Below the pieces are notes generated by a model. The model was not told where the DNA came from, searched no databases, and worked only from the letters and a program-made list of their open reading frames with translations. Shown piece by piece: positions 42,697 through 50,693 of a stretch of 64,000 nucleotides of DNA (its first letter is position 1; each line of letters starts with the position of its first letter). The DNA comes from Myxococcales bacterium (GTDB taxonomy: Bacteria > Myxococcota_A > Polyangia > Nannocystales > Nannocystaceae). The position numbers and the translations under genes are program-made. Where the stretch lies: NCBI GenBank assembly GCA_020633335.1, contig JACKDU010000008.1:1-64000 (forward strand). Reading direction: 5' to 3'.

Positions 42697-43131
42697 CTAG
42701 CTACCCGTCATGTAGCTCTCCGGTGGCTTGGGGCCGTGGACCTTGGTCTCGATCACGACGGTCGTCGGCGGCTTCGCGGGGTTCCCGGGGAGCGGTCGGG
42801 CCTCGAGCTTGAGCTCCCATTCATCCGCGCAGGAGCCAGCATCCAGCGAGATCTCGGGCGTTCGCAGCGTCCGCCCGTACATTTCGTCCGGCACCTCCGT
42901 CATGAGCTCCTCGGCCCCCCCCTTTCGGCGGAGGTAGCCGCGGAGCTCATAGCGCCCGTCGGCGACCTCGTTGACCTTGAAGCAGAGCGAGGTGACGCCG
43001 GGGGCGAGCCACACCTCCAGGCGACCCGGGGGGAGCTCTCCGTTGCGATCGGAGACGATCATTTTCCCCCCCTCGATCTTGCACTGAAGAGGATAGAATT
43101 GGGGGTTCTCGTCTTGAGCCATTGGCTTCAT
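42697..43131 (-). CDS. Small unknown protein coupled to kinase
   Basis: 144 residues from ATG 43131 (MKPMAQDENPQFYPLQ); a second in-frame ATG is three codons on. Predicted mostly beta (KIEGGKMIVSDRNGELPPG, RLEVWLAPGVTSLCFKV, RYELRGYLRRKGGAEE, DEWELKLEARPLPG). No signal peptide, no membrane helix, no family recognised. Its ATG overlaps the kinase stop codon by 4 bp (ATGA), so its output is tied to the kinase. Position suggests a substrate, adaptor or anti-sigma-like partner between kinase and sigma factor. Confidence 0.75.
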   Translation of the reverse strand: MKPMAQDENPQFYPLQCKIEGGKMIVSDRNGELPPGRLEVWLAPGVTSLCFKVNEVADGRYELRGYLRRKGGAEELMTEVPDEMYGRTLRTPEISLDAGSCADEWELKLEARPLPGNPAKPPTTVVIETKVHGPKPPESYMTGS

Positions 43132-45938
43132 TCCTTTGGGTTGAGGGGTTCTCTTGGACGCGACTGGGGACTCTCGAGGCGGCGGCGCAAATTCTGCAAT
43201 CTGTCTTCGAGGCGGTGGCGGAGCTTCTCGTCGTCGCACTCGGCGATCAACGCCGCGATCTCGTCGAGGTCGAGGGGCCCTCTGACGTCACCGTCGAGGG
43301 CAATATTTGACTCAGCAAGATCAAAGAGCACCTCCACCTTCACCTCGGGTTGTTGCGCCTTCCATCCCATATGTTCCCGGCACTCCAGGAGGCGATCACG
43401 CGCCGCCGAAAAATTCTTCTCGAGGAGCCGGGCTCGCCCGAGGTACGCCAGCGCCAGCGCCCGCTGCCCATCGGTCGGGGCCTTCATCCAGCGCACCGAG
43501 AGCTCATCGGCCCAGCGCTGCGCCTCCCGGAGGTGATCGCCGGCGCGCTCGTCAAAGCCGAGAGCGCCGAGGGCGGCGATCCGCAGCTGGACCTCGTGAA
43601 GAGCGGTGATTTTCACCTCCGGATCGTCGATGAGGGCCATCGCGTCGACGGCGATATCAAACGCCCGCGGCTCCCCCCAAAAGGCGTAGATCGATGGGAG
43701 CATGAGGACCACCCGCTCATCCCTCGTGAGATCATCCCGCGAGAGCGCCGCGTCCGCGATTCCCTGTGCGAACGCCTGGTTCTCCATCATCGTCGCGTTG
43801 ACCAACTTCGCCAGGTGCATGAACTCGTGGTGGCGCGCCCCCCCGAGTTCGGGCCAGAGCGACTCCGCGGCCTTCAGCACCTCAACTGCATCCGCGAAGC
43901 GCCCCTCCTCGACCAGGACGGTAGAGAGGTTCTCCCGAGCGCGAGCCGCGAGGTGGCGTTCCCCGTGCGCTTCATACGCACGGATTGCCCGTTCCAGGGC
44001 CTCCCGCGCCAGTACGTGGGCACCGTCGACCCCGCGCAGGCCCTCGTTGTAGAGCTCGAGCCCGCGGATCTCGATCAGCCTCGCCTCCTGGTCCTTGAGG
44101 AGCCGGCTCACCCTTCCGTCGCCCGCGGCGAGGCGCTCGAGAAAATCCAGAGGCAGGGGGGTCCGGGGGCTGGCGTCATGCATAACCGCGAGTGCCCGTG
44201 CACGTACCAGCCACGCGTCAATCGCTACCATCGGTACATCAGCGACCAGCGCCGCGATCTCCGCCCGTCGAAGATCGGCCATTCCCGGGGCCGCGGCGCC
44301 CTCATGGGCCTTGTCCTCGCGAATGGAGCGCTCGACGAGAATCTCGCCCCGGAGGGCGAAGGCCTCTGCCTCCATGGCCAATAGCCGGTGCTCCTTCGCT
44401 CGATCGAGGACCGCCTCAACGAGGGCGAGTCCCTCCTCGAATTCATAGGCCCAGAGGTGGATCGTCGCCCGCTGGAGATCCGCTCGAAGCGCCTCGCCGA
44501 GCTCTCCGGGAGTCGACTCTCCGGTCAACGCGCAGGCATCCGGCGAACGCCCAGCGAGATCCCGGGCGATCGCCCGAACATCGTCCGAGGAGCGCTCTGG
44601 CAGCGCGTCGACGAGGCTCTGCAGCGACGCGAGCTGCCCGTCGAGACAGCGACGTATCGGCTCCCAGCGCCCCCAATCGCCGAGGAGCGCCGTCCGCTCG
44701 CAGCTCCACGCGTAGGCCCCAGACCAACGCTCCTTGAGGCGCCCGACCAGCACCCCGACCTCTCCTGCGGCGTCGGGATGGTCGCTTGCGAGGGTCGCGC
44801 GGGCCTCCTCGTTCCAGACCTCAGCGAAGCGAGCCCCTGGATCTCGGCACTCCGCGACCTTCACCTGGTGCTCGTAGCCCCAGGCGCCAGCAGCCCCGAA
44901 GACGAGGCCGGCGGCCGACGCCGCGATGACGAAGCGACTCCGCCGATGTGCGCGCGGGAGATCGAGCGCGTCGAGGAGTTCATCCAACCTCGGGAAGCGC
45001 ATCGCCGGCCGCGGATCGAGCCCGCGGACGAGGCCCATTCGGACCCGTCGGGGGATTCGTAGCGGCAAGCGCGGCCATCGCAGCGCGTTGTTCTTGACCC
45101 GTTCGCGGAATTTCGCGCGATATCGCTCGAGTATCGCGTCCGGAGTCAGCTCTCCGCGTTCCTCCCGCAAGGTCGTCGCAAATTCGTCGAAGCTCTGCGG
45201 GACATAGGGATGGGTCCCTGTCAGGGCCTCGAAGAGCGCGACGCAGAACGAGAATTGCTCCGAGCGCTCGTCGCATCGCTGTCCGTCGAGCTGCTCGGGA
45301 GCCATGTATTGCGGGGTCCCGCCGAGCGTGAGGCCGTCGTAGTTGAGGGCCGCGAGGCCAAAGTCGGTGAGCTTCGGCGTCCCATCCCGGTCGATGAGGA
45401 CGTTGTCGGGCTTGAAGTCGCCGTGGACGATCCCGCGCTCGTGCGCCGCGGCGAGCCCGCGCCCGGCCCCGACGTAGGCGCCGAGGATCTCGGACCATGG
45501 CCTCTCCTCTCGCTGCCATTCCCGCAGCGTCGGCCCCTCCACCAGCTCCATTGCGATCCACGCCTGGCCGTCGTCGAAGCCGATCCGGTGGACCGTCACG
45601 ACATTGCGGTGAATCACGCCGGCCATCATCTTCGCCTCACGCAGGACCTCTTCGCGGGCGAAGGCCTCGCTGGTGAGATGGCGCCGTCGATGGAGGATCT
45701 TGAGCGCCACCCGCCGCTTGGTGGCGATCTCGCGCGCCGCGACGACGGTCCCCATGGCTCCACGACCGAGGGTCTCTTGCTCAAGCTCGTAGCCGCCGAG
45801 GGTGACCGACTCGGCAGCCCCGGTCATTCGCAGGAGGACTTCCTGCAAGAGCCGACGCTCCTCCACGGAGGGCGTCGGCTCGGGCTCGAAAGCGTCGGCC
45901 AGGTCGCTCTCGCTGAATTCATGGCTTTGTTGTGTCAT
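43128..45938 (-). CDS. Transmembrane Ser/Thr kinase with TPR-like sensor
   Basis: 936 residues from ATG 45938 (MTQQSHEFSESD). The N-terminal kinase domain (residues ~50-325) has GRGAMGTVV, VALKIL, catalytic loop HGDFKPDNVL (~172, HGD instead of HRD), DFGLAAL and GGTPQYMAPEQ. One membrane helix is at ~320-340 (FVIAASAAGLVFGAAGAWGY). A ~600-residue C-terminal sensor with TPR-like helical repeats (GERHLAARARENLSTVLVEE, FADAVEVLKAAESLW) should be extracytoplasmic. First gene of the kinase/unknown/sigma cassette and visibly less GC-rich in codon thirds than neighbours. Lies 135 bp downstream of cydB, same strand. Confidence 0.9.
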   Translation of the reverse strand: MTQQSHEFSESDLADAFEPEPTPSVEERRLLQEVLLRMTGAAESVTLGGYELEQETLGRGAMGTVVAAREIATKRRVALKILHRRRHLTSEAFAREEVLREAKMMAGVIHRNVVTVHRIGFDDGQAWIAMELVEGPTLREWQREERPWSEILGAYVGAGRGLAAAHERGIVHGDFKPDNVLIDRDGTPKLTDFGLAALNYDGLTLGGTPQYMAPEQLDGQRCDERSEQFSFCVALFEALTGTHPYVPQSFDEFATTLREERGELTPDAILERYRAKFRERVKNNALRWPRLPLRIPRRVRMGLVRGLDPRPAMRFPRLDELLDALDLPRAHRRSRFVIAASAAGLVFGAAGAWGYEHQVKVAECRDPGARFAEVWNEEARATLASDHPDAAGEVGVLVGRLKERWSGAYAWSCERTALLGDWGRWEPIRRCLDGQLASLQSLVDALPERSSDDVRAIARDLAGRSPDACALTGESTPGELGEALRADLQRATIHLWAYEFEEGLALVEAVLDRAKEHRLLAMEAEAFALRGEILVERSIREDKAHEGAAAPGMADLRRAEIAALVADVPMVAIDAWLVRARALAVMHDASPRTPLPLDFLERLAAGDGRVSRLLKDQEARLIEIRGLELYNEGLRGVDGAHVLAREALERAIRAYEAHGERHLAARARENLSTVLVEEGRFADAVEVLKAAESLWPELGGARHHEFMHLAKLVNATMMENQAFAQGIADAALSRDDLTRDERVVLMLPSIYAFWGEPRAFDIAVDAMALIDDPEVKITALHEVQLRIAALGALGFDERAGDHLREAQRWADELSVRWMKAPTDGQRALALAYLGRARLLEKNFSAARDRLLECREHMGWKAQQPEVKVEVLFDLAESNIALDGDVRGPLDLDEIAALIAECDDEKLRHRLEDRLQNLRRRLESPQSRPREPLNPKE

Positions 45939-46073
45939 GCGCAAATGCGGTCTCCATGTGTCAGAGCCGTAGTACCCGGCGGCCGCCATTCCGATCACAG
46001 CGCGCGTAGAGCGCGCGATCACGGCGCACCAAGGGACCCTACTGAGACCACCCCGCGAGCGCGAAGACGCCCC

Positions 46074-47093
46074 TCAATGGGGCTGGGACACCCGCCCCGC
46101 GCGGCTCCGCTTGAAGACCGCAAAGAGGTACCAGAGCGTCGGCACCAGGAGCACCGCGCCGGCCGCGAGCGCGCCGATCACCGGCCAGAGCACCCCCTCC
46201 GGGGCGGCGACCTCGTCGATCCGGTAGCCGGGGACCGCGAGGTAGGGGTACTGGGCGAGGCCCCAGCCGGCGACGATCAAGGTCGCCTGGGCCATCGCCG
46301 CGAGCCGGGCGAGGCGATCGCGGCGGCGCCAGATCGCGACCAAAGCGGTGACGGCCGCGACCCCGGTGAGGCCGTGGAGGAGCGGCGCCCACGGAGCTTC
46401 GGCGAGGCCCTCGCGGATCTCCGGCGCGCCCTCGGCCGCGATGAAGGCGATCAGCGCGGCGACGCCGACGGCGATCCCCGAGGCGAGCCCGCGCCGCCGG
46501 AAGATCGCCCGGAGCGCCTCATCGTCTGTCTCTTCGACCAGGTAGACCGCGGCCAGGAAGGCGAAGAGCACGAGGGTGAACAACCCGACCGCCAGCGGGT
46601 AGGGCGCGAGCCAGGAGGAGATGAAGTCGGTCTGCACCAGGCCGCTCACCGGGTCGCGCTCGAAGCCGCCGCTCACCGCCCCGAGGGTGACCCCGAGGGT
46701 GATCGGCGTGATCAGGCTGGCGACCGCGAAGACCTGGCTCCACCGCCGCGCGCCCGCCCCTGGCTTCGGATCGTAGGCCCGGAAGGTGAACGCCGAGCCC
46801 CGGAGGACCACGCCCACGAGCATGAGCGTCAGCGGGATATGGAGCGCGGTCGAGATCGCGGCGAAGGCCGCCGGGAAGCAGACGAAGAGGAGGACGACCA
46901 CCAGGATCAACCACACGTGGTTGGCCTCCCAGATCGGCGCGATCGCCTCGGCGATCACCCGCCGCTGGTCCGCCGCCCGCGGCCCGCGGGCGAGGAGATC
47001 CCAGACCCCGCCGCCGAAGTCGGCGCCCGCGGTCAGGGTGTAGAGGATCAGCGCGGCCCCGATCACCCCGGTGATGATCAGCTCAGGCGCCAT
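46074..47093 (-). CDS. cydB: Cytochrome bd ubiquinol oxidase subunit II
   Basis: 339 residues with about nine membrane helices. Family motifs: TLTAGADFGGGVWDLLARG near the N-terminus, APIWEANHVWLILVVVLLF, FPAAFAAISTALHIPL and RGSAFTFRAYDP. Its ATG overlaps the 3' end of cydA by 11 bp, consistent with translational coupling of the two subunits. Forms the quinol-oxidising, O2-reducing bd oxidase in the cytoplasmic membrane. No cydX-like small subunit was seen after it. Confidence 0.95.
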   Translation of the reverse strand: MAPELIITGVIGAALILYTLTAGADFGGGVWDLLARGPRAADQRRVIAEAIAPIWEANHVWLILVVVLLFVCFPAAFAAISTALHIPLTLMLVGVVLRGSAFTFRAYDPKPGAGARRWSQVFAVASLITPITLGVTLGAVSGGFERDPVSGLVQTDFISSWLAPYPLAVGLFTLVLFAFLAAVYLVEETDDEALRAIFRRRGLASGIAVGVAALIAFIAAEGAPEIREGLAEAPWAPLLHGLTGVAAVTALVAIWRRRDRLARLAAMAQATLIVAGWGLAQYPYLAVPGYRIDEVAAPEGVLWPVIGALAAGAVLLVPTLWYLFAVFKRSRAGRVSQPH

Positions 47094-48414
47094 GGTCCAC
47101 CTCCTCCTCGCCGGCGAGCGTCGGCACCTCGGCCGCGAAGACCTGGCGGCGCAGGAGCACGACCACCGCGACCCCGAGGACCACGTAGAGCCCGGTGAAG
47201 GTGACGAAGGGGACCGCGAGGTGGGGCATCGGCGTGACCGCGTCGGCGGTCCGCATGATCCCCTGGATCACCCAGGGCTGACGGCCGACCTCGGTGACCG
47301 TCCAGCCGGCCTCGATCGCGACGACGCCGAGCGGCGACGCGAGCACCAGCGCCCGCAGGAGCGCCGGCTGATCGGCGATCGGGCGCCTCCGCAGCACCGA
47401 GAGCCCGGCGAAGGCCCCGAGCCCCATCATCACCACCCCGCAGCCGACCATGATCTGAAACGCGAAGTGGGTGACCGTGACCGGCGGGCGATCGGCCCGC
47501 GGGACGTCCTTGAGGCCCTCGACCGTCGCCCCGAAGTCGCCGTGGGCGAGGAAGGCGAGGCCGCCGGGGATCTTGATCGCCCAGCGGGTGACCTCGGCCT
47601 CCTCGTCCGGGATCCCGCCGATGAGCAGCGGCGCCGCGGCCTCGTCCTCCCAGAGCGCCTCCATCGCCGCGAGCTTGACCGGCTGGAGCTCGGCGACCCG
47701 CTCGGCCGCGAGGTGGCCGGTGAAGGGCGTGAGGAACGAGGAGAGCCCGCCGACCGCGAGGGCGATCCCGAGCGCGCGGCGGTGAAAGCCCCGCCGCGCC
47801 CCCCGGAGGAGCATCGCCGCGTGGATCCCGGCGACCGCGAAGCCGACCGCCGCGAACGCGGCCGCGATCATGTGGAGCGCCTCGACCAGCGCGGCCGGGT
47901 TCCACATCGCCGCCCAGGCGTCGACCCGCAGCTCGCCGTCGACGAACTCGAAGCCGGCCGGCGTGTTCATCCAGCCGTTCGCGCAGACCACGAAGAGCGC
48001 CGAGAGGGTGCCGCTGAGGAGCACCATCACCCCGGCCGCGAAGTGGGCGCGCGGGCTCACCCGCCTCCACCCGTAGAGGTAGATCCCGAGGAAGATCGCC
48101 TCGAGGAAGAAGGCGAAGCCCTCGAGCGAGAAGGGCATGCCGATGATCGGCCCGGCGTAGGCCATGAAGGTCGGCCAGAGGAGGCCGAGCTCGAAGGAGA
48201 GCACGGTCCCCGAGACCGCGCCGACCGCGAACATGATCGCCGTCCCCTTCGACCAGCGGCGCGCGAGCTCGAGGTACTCGGGCTCGCCGCTCTTCTGGTG
48301 GAGGCGCTCGGCGACGACCATCAGGAGCGGCATGGCGACGCCGACGATCGCAAAGATGATGTGGAACGCGAGGGAGAGGGCCATCTGGGCCCGGGCCGCG
48401 AAGAGATCCGTCAT
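47083..48414 (-). CDS. cydA: Cytochrome bd ubiquinol oxidase subunit I
   Basis: 443 residues from ATG 48414 (MTDLFAARAQMALSLAFH). Haem ligand histidine in SLAFHIIFA (near 18), the GFAFFLEAIFLGIYLYGW block with conserved glutamates, NGWMNTPAGFEF, EALHMIAAAF (second ligand region) and GRQPWVIQG. The Q loop is short, as in CIO/short-Q-loop enzymes. An upstream in-frame extension to 48591 only encodes the shadow of a 9-bp tandem repeat and is rejected. Operon with cydB, probably serving micro-oxic respiration. Confidence 0.94.
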   Translation of the reverse strand: MTDLFAARAQMALSLAFHIIFAIVGVAMPLLMVVAERLHQKSGEPEYLELARRWSKGTAIMFAVGAVSGTVLSFELGLLWPTFMAYAGPIIGMPFSLEGFAFFLEAIFLGIYLYGWRRVSPRAHFAAGVMVLLSGTLSALFVVCANGWMNTPAGFEFVDGELRVDAWAAMWNPAALVEALHMIAAAFAAVGFAVAGIHAAMLLRGARRGFHRRALGIALAVGGLSSFLTPFTGHLAAERVAELQPVKLAAMEALWEDEAAAPLLIGGIPDEEAEVTRWAIKIPGGLAFLAHGDFGATVEGLKDVPRADRPPVTVTHFAFQIMVGCGVVMMGLGAFAGLSVLRRRPIADQPALLRALVLASPLGVVAIEAGWTVTEVGRQPWVIQGIMRTADAVTPMPHLAVPFVTFTGLYVVLGVAVVVLLRRQVFAAEVPTLAGEEEVDHGA

Positions 48415-48522
48415 GACGACCTCGCTCTCTCGGAAGACTGGACCGACCCCGCGCGGCGGTCGATGTGACGCGAGGTCGCGGTCCTCGGTCGCGACCCTCG
48501 GCCCGCAGGCGACGGCCGCCCG

Positions 48523-48576
48523 CTCTGCGTGCTCCGCACTCTCCGCACTCTCCGCATTCTCCGCGTTCTCCGCGCT
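48523..48576. repeat. 9-bp tandem repeat upstream of cydA
   Basis: Six successive 9-bp units of consensus CTCCGC(A/G)(C/T)T from 48523 to 48576, the first one most diverged. It lies 110-160 bp upstream of cydA in the divergent region shared with the MpaB-family gene. Next to it, at 48585-48596, is the perfect palindrome GGGACATGTCCC. Confidence 0.75.
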
Positions 48577-48702
48577 CGACCCAAGGGACATGTCCCCATC
48601 GACCGCCGGTCATTCGGGGTCGATGCCGCCCCTCGCCCTCCCCCTCCCCCCTTCGGCGTCCGCGGGCGACCGCCGACGCCGACGCTGGTATCGTCGCCGG
48701 CG

Positions 48703-49914
48703 ATGAGCACCGAAGGCCGCTGGAATGACGCCACCCTCGACGCGATGCGCCAGCTCGGCGATCCCGTCGCCGACGAGGCGGTCGCCGCCCTCCTCGCCCG
48801 CCACGACATCGCCGCGGTCCAGCGGCTGATGAACACCCTGGTCTTCAACGACCAGCCGGTCCCCGACGACCTCCCCGAGGAGCTGAGGAGCTACTTCGAG
48901 GCGATCGCCCACGTCACCCCGCCGGAGCGGACCCGGATCGAGGCCGGCGAGCGCTTCTTCGCCACCCACGGCCCGGAGATCCTCCTGATCCTCGGGACCT
49001 TCTCGCTCCCCGCGGCCTACGCCGCGCGCAAGGGCGTGCAGGTCCTCTACCGCACCGGCTACCTCAACAAGCGCCCCAACCGGCGGCTCTTTGAGACCAC
49101 CCAGATGGTCGTCGACGTGATGAGCCCGGGCGGCCTCGGGCCCCAGGGCCGCGGCCTCCGGACCGCCCAGAAGGTGCGCCTGATGCACGCCGCGGTCCGC
49201 CACCTGATCCGCAACGACGCGGAGAACCCCTGGGACGAGGCCGAGCTCGGGGTGCCGATCAACCAGGAGGACCTCGCCGGCACCCTGATGACCTTCTCCG
49301 AGGTCGTCCTCGAGGGCCTCCGCCTCCTCGGGATCAACTTCGACCCCGAGGGCGCCGCCGCCTACCTCGACGCCTGGCGGGTGATCGGCCACCTGATGGG
49401 CGTCCGCCCCGAGCTGATCCCGGCCGACCTCGCCGAGGCGACGACCCTGACCAAGCGGATCCACGACCGCCAGATCGCCCCCTCGCCGGAGGGCCGCCTG
49501 ATGACCGCAGCCCTCCTCGAGATGATGGAGATCAACGTGCCGGGGCGGATCTTCGACGGGGTCCCGGCCTCGCTGATGCGCCACTTCTTCGAGGGCTACC
49601 CCGGCGTCGCCGACGGCCTCGGGATCCCGAAGCATGTCCTCGAGGACAAGCTCGTCGGCTTCGCGGCCGAGCTCGGCGGCCGGATCGCCAGCCTCATCGA
49701 CGCCGAGGCCCACCGCCACCGCCTCCTGCGGGCGCTGGCGATCGCCAACATCCAATTTTGGATCAACGTCGACCGCGGCGGCGTCCGGACCACCTTCTCG
49801 GTGCCGACCAGCCTCCGGACCTACTGGGACCTCCCGGACGAGGCCGAGCCCAGCCTCCTCGACCGCCTCGGCCGCTGGGTGCTCGGCGGCCGCGGCCGCG
49901 AGGAGAAGCGCTAG
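48703..49914 (+). CDS. MpaB-family (DUF2236) oxygenase-like protein
   Basis: 403 residues of the oxygenase MpaB family: TFSLPAAYAARKGVQVL, RRLFETTQMVVDVMSPGG, VRLMHAAVRHLIRN, NQEDLAGTLMTFSEVVLEGL, WRVIGHLMGVRPELIP. In fungi MpaB cleaves a farnesyl chain oxidatively during mycophenolate synthesis; bacterial members include latex-clearing-protein relatives (haem oxygenases acting on polyisoprenoids). The conserved histidines in HAAVRH and GHLMG are present. Its stop directly abuts the start of the membrane-protein gene. An isoprenoid substrate is inference. Confidence 0.87.
   Translation: MSTEGRWNDATLDAMRQLGDPVADEAVAALLARHDIAAVQRLMNTLVFNDQPVPDDLPEELRSYFEAIAHVTPPERTRIEAGERFFATHGPEILLILGTFSLPAAYAARKGVQVLYRTGYLNKRPNRRLFETTQMVVDVMSPGGLGPQGRGLRTAQKVRLMHAAVRHLIRNDAENPWDEAELGVPINQEDLAGTLMTFSEVVLEGLRLLGINFDPEGAAAYLDAWRVIGHLMGVRPELIPADLAEATTLTKRIHDRQIAPSPEGRLMTAALLEMMEINVPGRIFDGVPASLMRHFFEGYPGVADGLGIPKHVLEDKLVGFAAELGGRIASLIDAEAHRHRLLRALAIANIQFWINVDRGGVRTTFSVPTSLRTYWDLPDEAEPSLLDRLGRWVLGGRGREEKR
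49635..49648. repeat. TGTCC-N4-GGACA palindrome copy (in MpaB-family gene)
   Basis: Exact core with loop TCGA, embedded in codons for His-Val-Leu-Glu-Asp. Only the CAT codon is unusual here, so this copy could be a coding coincidence. Confidence 0.4.
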
Positions 49915-50685
49915 GTGATCAGCCTCAGCCTCGCGTCGGCGCAGGGGCTGGTCCCGGTCGGCACCTTCCCGATCTACCGCCTCGACCAGGGCCAGCCCTT
50001 CGACCTCCTCGCCCCCTACAACCTCCTCGGGGCGATCGGCTACGCCCTCTGGCTGGTCGCCTACGTCCTGGTGATCCGCCAGGGCCGCCGCGACAAGATC
50101 TACGCGATCCCGCTCCTGCCGATCTGCCTCAACTTCACCTGGGAGTTCATGGACTCCTGGGTGCTCCCGGACCAGGTGCTCTTCTGGAAGTGGATCGACC
50201 GCGGGTGGTTCTTCCTCGACGTGGCGATCCTCTGGCAGCTCCTCCGCTACGGCAAGGACGCGCAGACGATCCCCGAGCTCAAGCGCTGGTTCTACCCGAT
50301 CGTCGTCGTCACCCTCCTCCTCGCCTTCTGGGGGCAGTACACCTTCGTCACCACCTTCCACGACACCCTCGGCTTCATCGCCGCCTTCGTGATCAACCTG
50401 GTGATGAGCGCGATCTTCCCCTTCTTCCTCTTTGGTCGGCGGGGCGAGGAGAAGATGCGCGGGATCTCGCTGCCGGCGGCGTGGTGCAAGCTCTTCGGCA
50501 CCGGCTTCGCGTCGGTCCAGTGCGTCTTCCTCTTCCCGCGGATCCACCCGCTGCCGGAGGAGGTCGCCTACTCGCCGCTCTCGCGCGACTCCTTCTTCTA
50601 CTTCCTCTTCATCGCGATCTTCCTCCTCGACTGCGTCTACGTCGCGCTGATCTACCGCGAGCGAGCCCGAGCCCGGGCGAGCTGA
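49915..50685 (+). CDS. Seven-helix membrane protein, possible membrane terpene cyclase-like
   Basis: 256 residues from GTG 49915, immediately after the MpaB-family stop. About seven hydrophobic segments; the third region holds LLPICLNFTWEFMDSW (N73-F-T-W-E77), reminiscent of the N-x-x-W-E motif in Pyr4/PaxB-type transmembrane terpene cyclases, and a late acidic residue lies in FLLDCVYVALIYR. Hydrophobic, Phe/Trp-rich loops (TWEFMDSWVLPDQVLFWKW). The similarity is by eye only. Co-transcription with an isoprenoid-type oxygenase makes a terpenoid role plausible. Otherwise a conserved membrane protein of unknown function. Confidence 0.6.
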   Translation: MISLSLASAQGLVPVGTFPIYRLDQGQPFDLLAPYNLLGAIGYALWLVAYVLVIRQGRRDKIYAIPLLPICLNFTWEFMDSWVLPDQVLFWKWIDRGWFFLDVAILWQLLRYGKDAQTIPELKRWFYPIVVVTLLLAFWGQYTFVTTFHDTLGFIAAFVINLVMSAIFPFFLFGRRGEEKMRGISLPAAWCKLFGTGFASVQCVFLFPRIHPLPEEVAYSPLSRDSFFYFLFIAIFLLDCVYVALIYRERARARAS

Positions 50686-50693
50686 GCCGAGGA

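Noticed and set aside
48523..48576. Possible CRISPR-like array
   Set aside because: Units are 9 bp and contiguous with no spacers; it is a simple tandem repeat.
48415..48591. N-terminal extension of CydA with Ala-Glu-Asn/Ser repeats
   Set aside because: It only translates the 9-bp tandem repeat; the haem-ligand N-terminus starts correctly at 48414.
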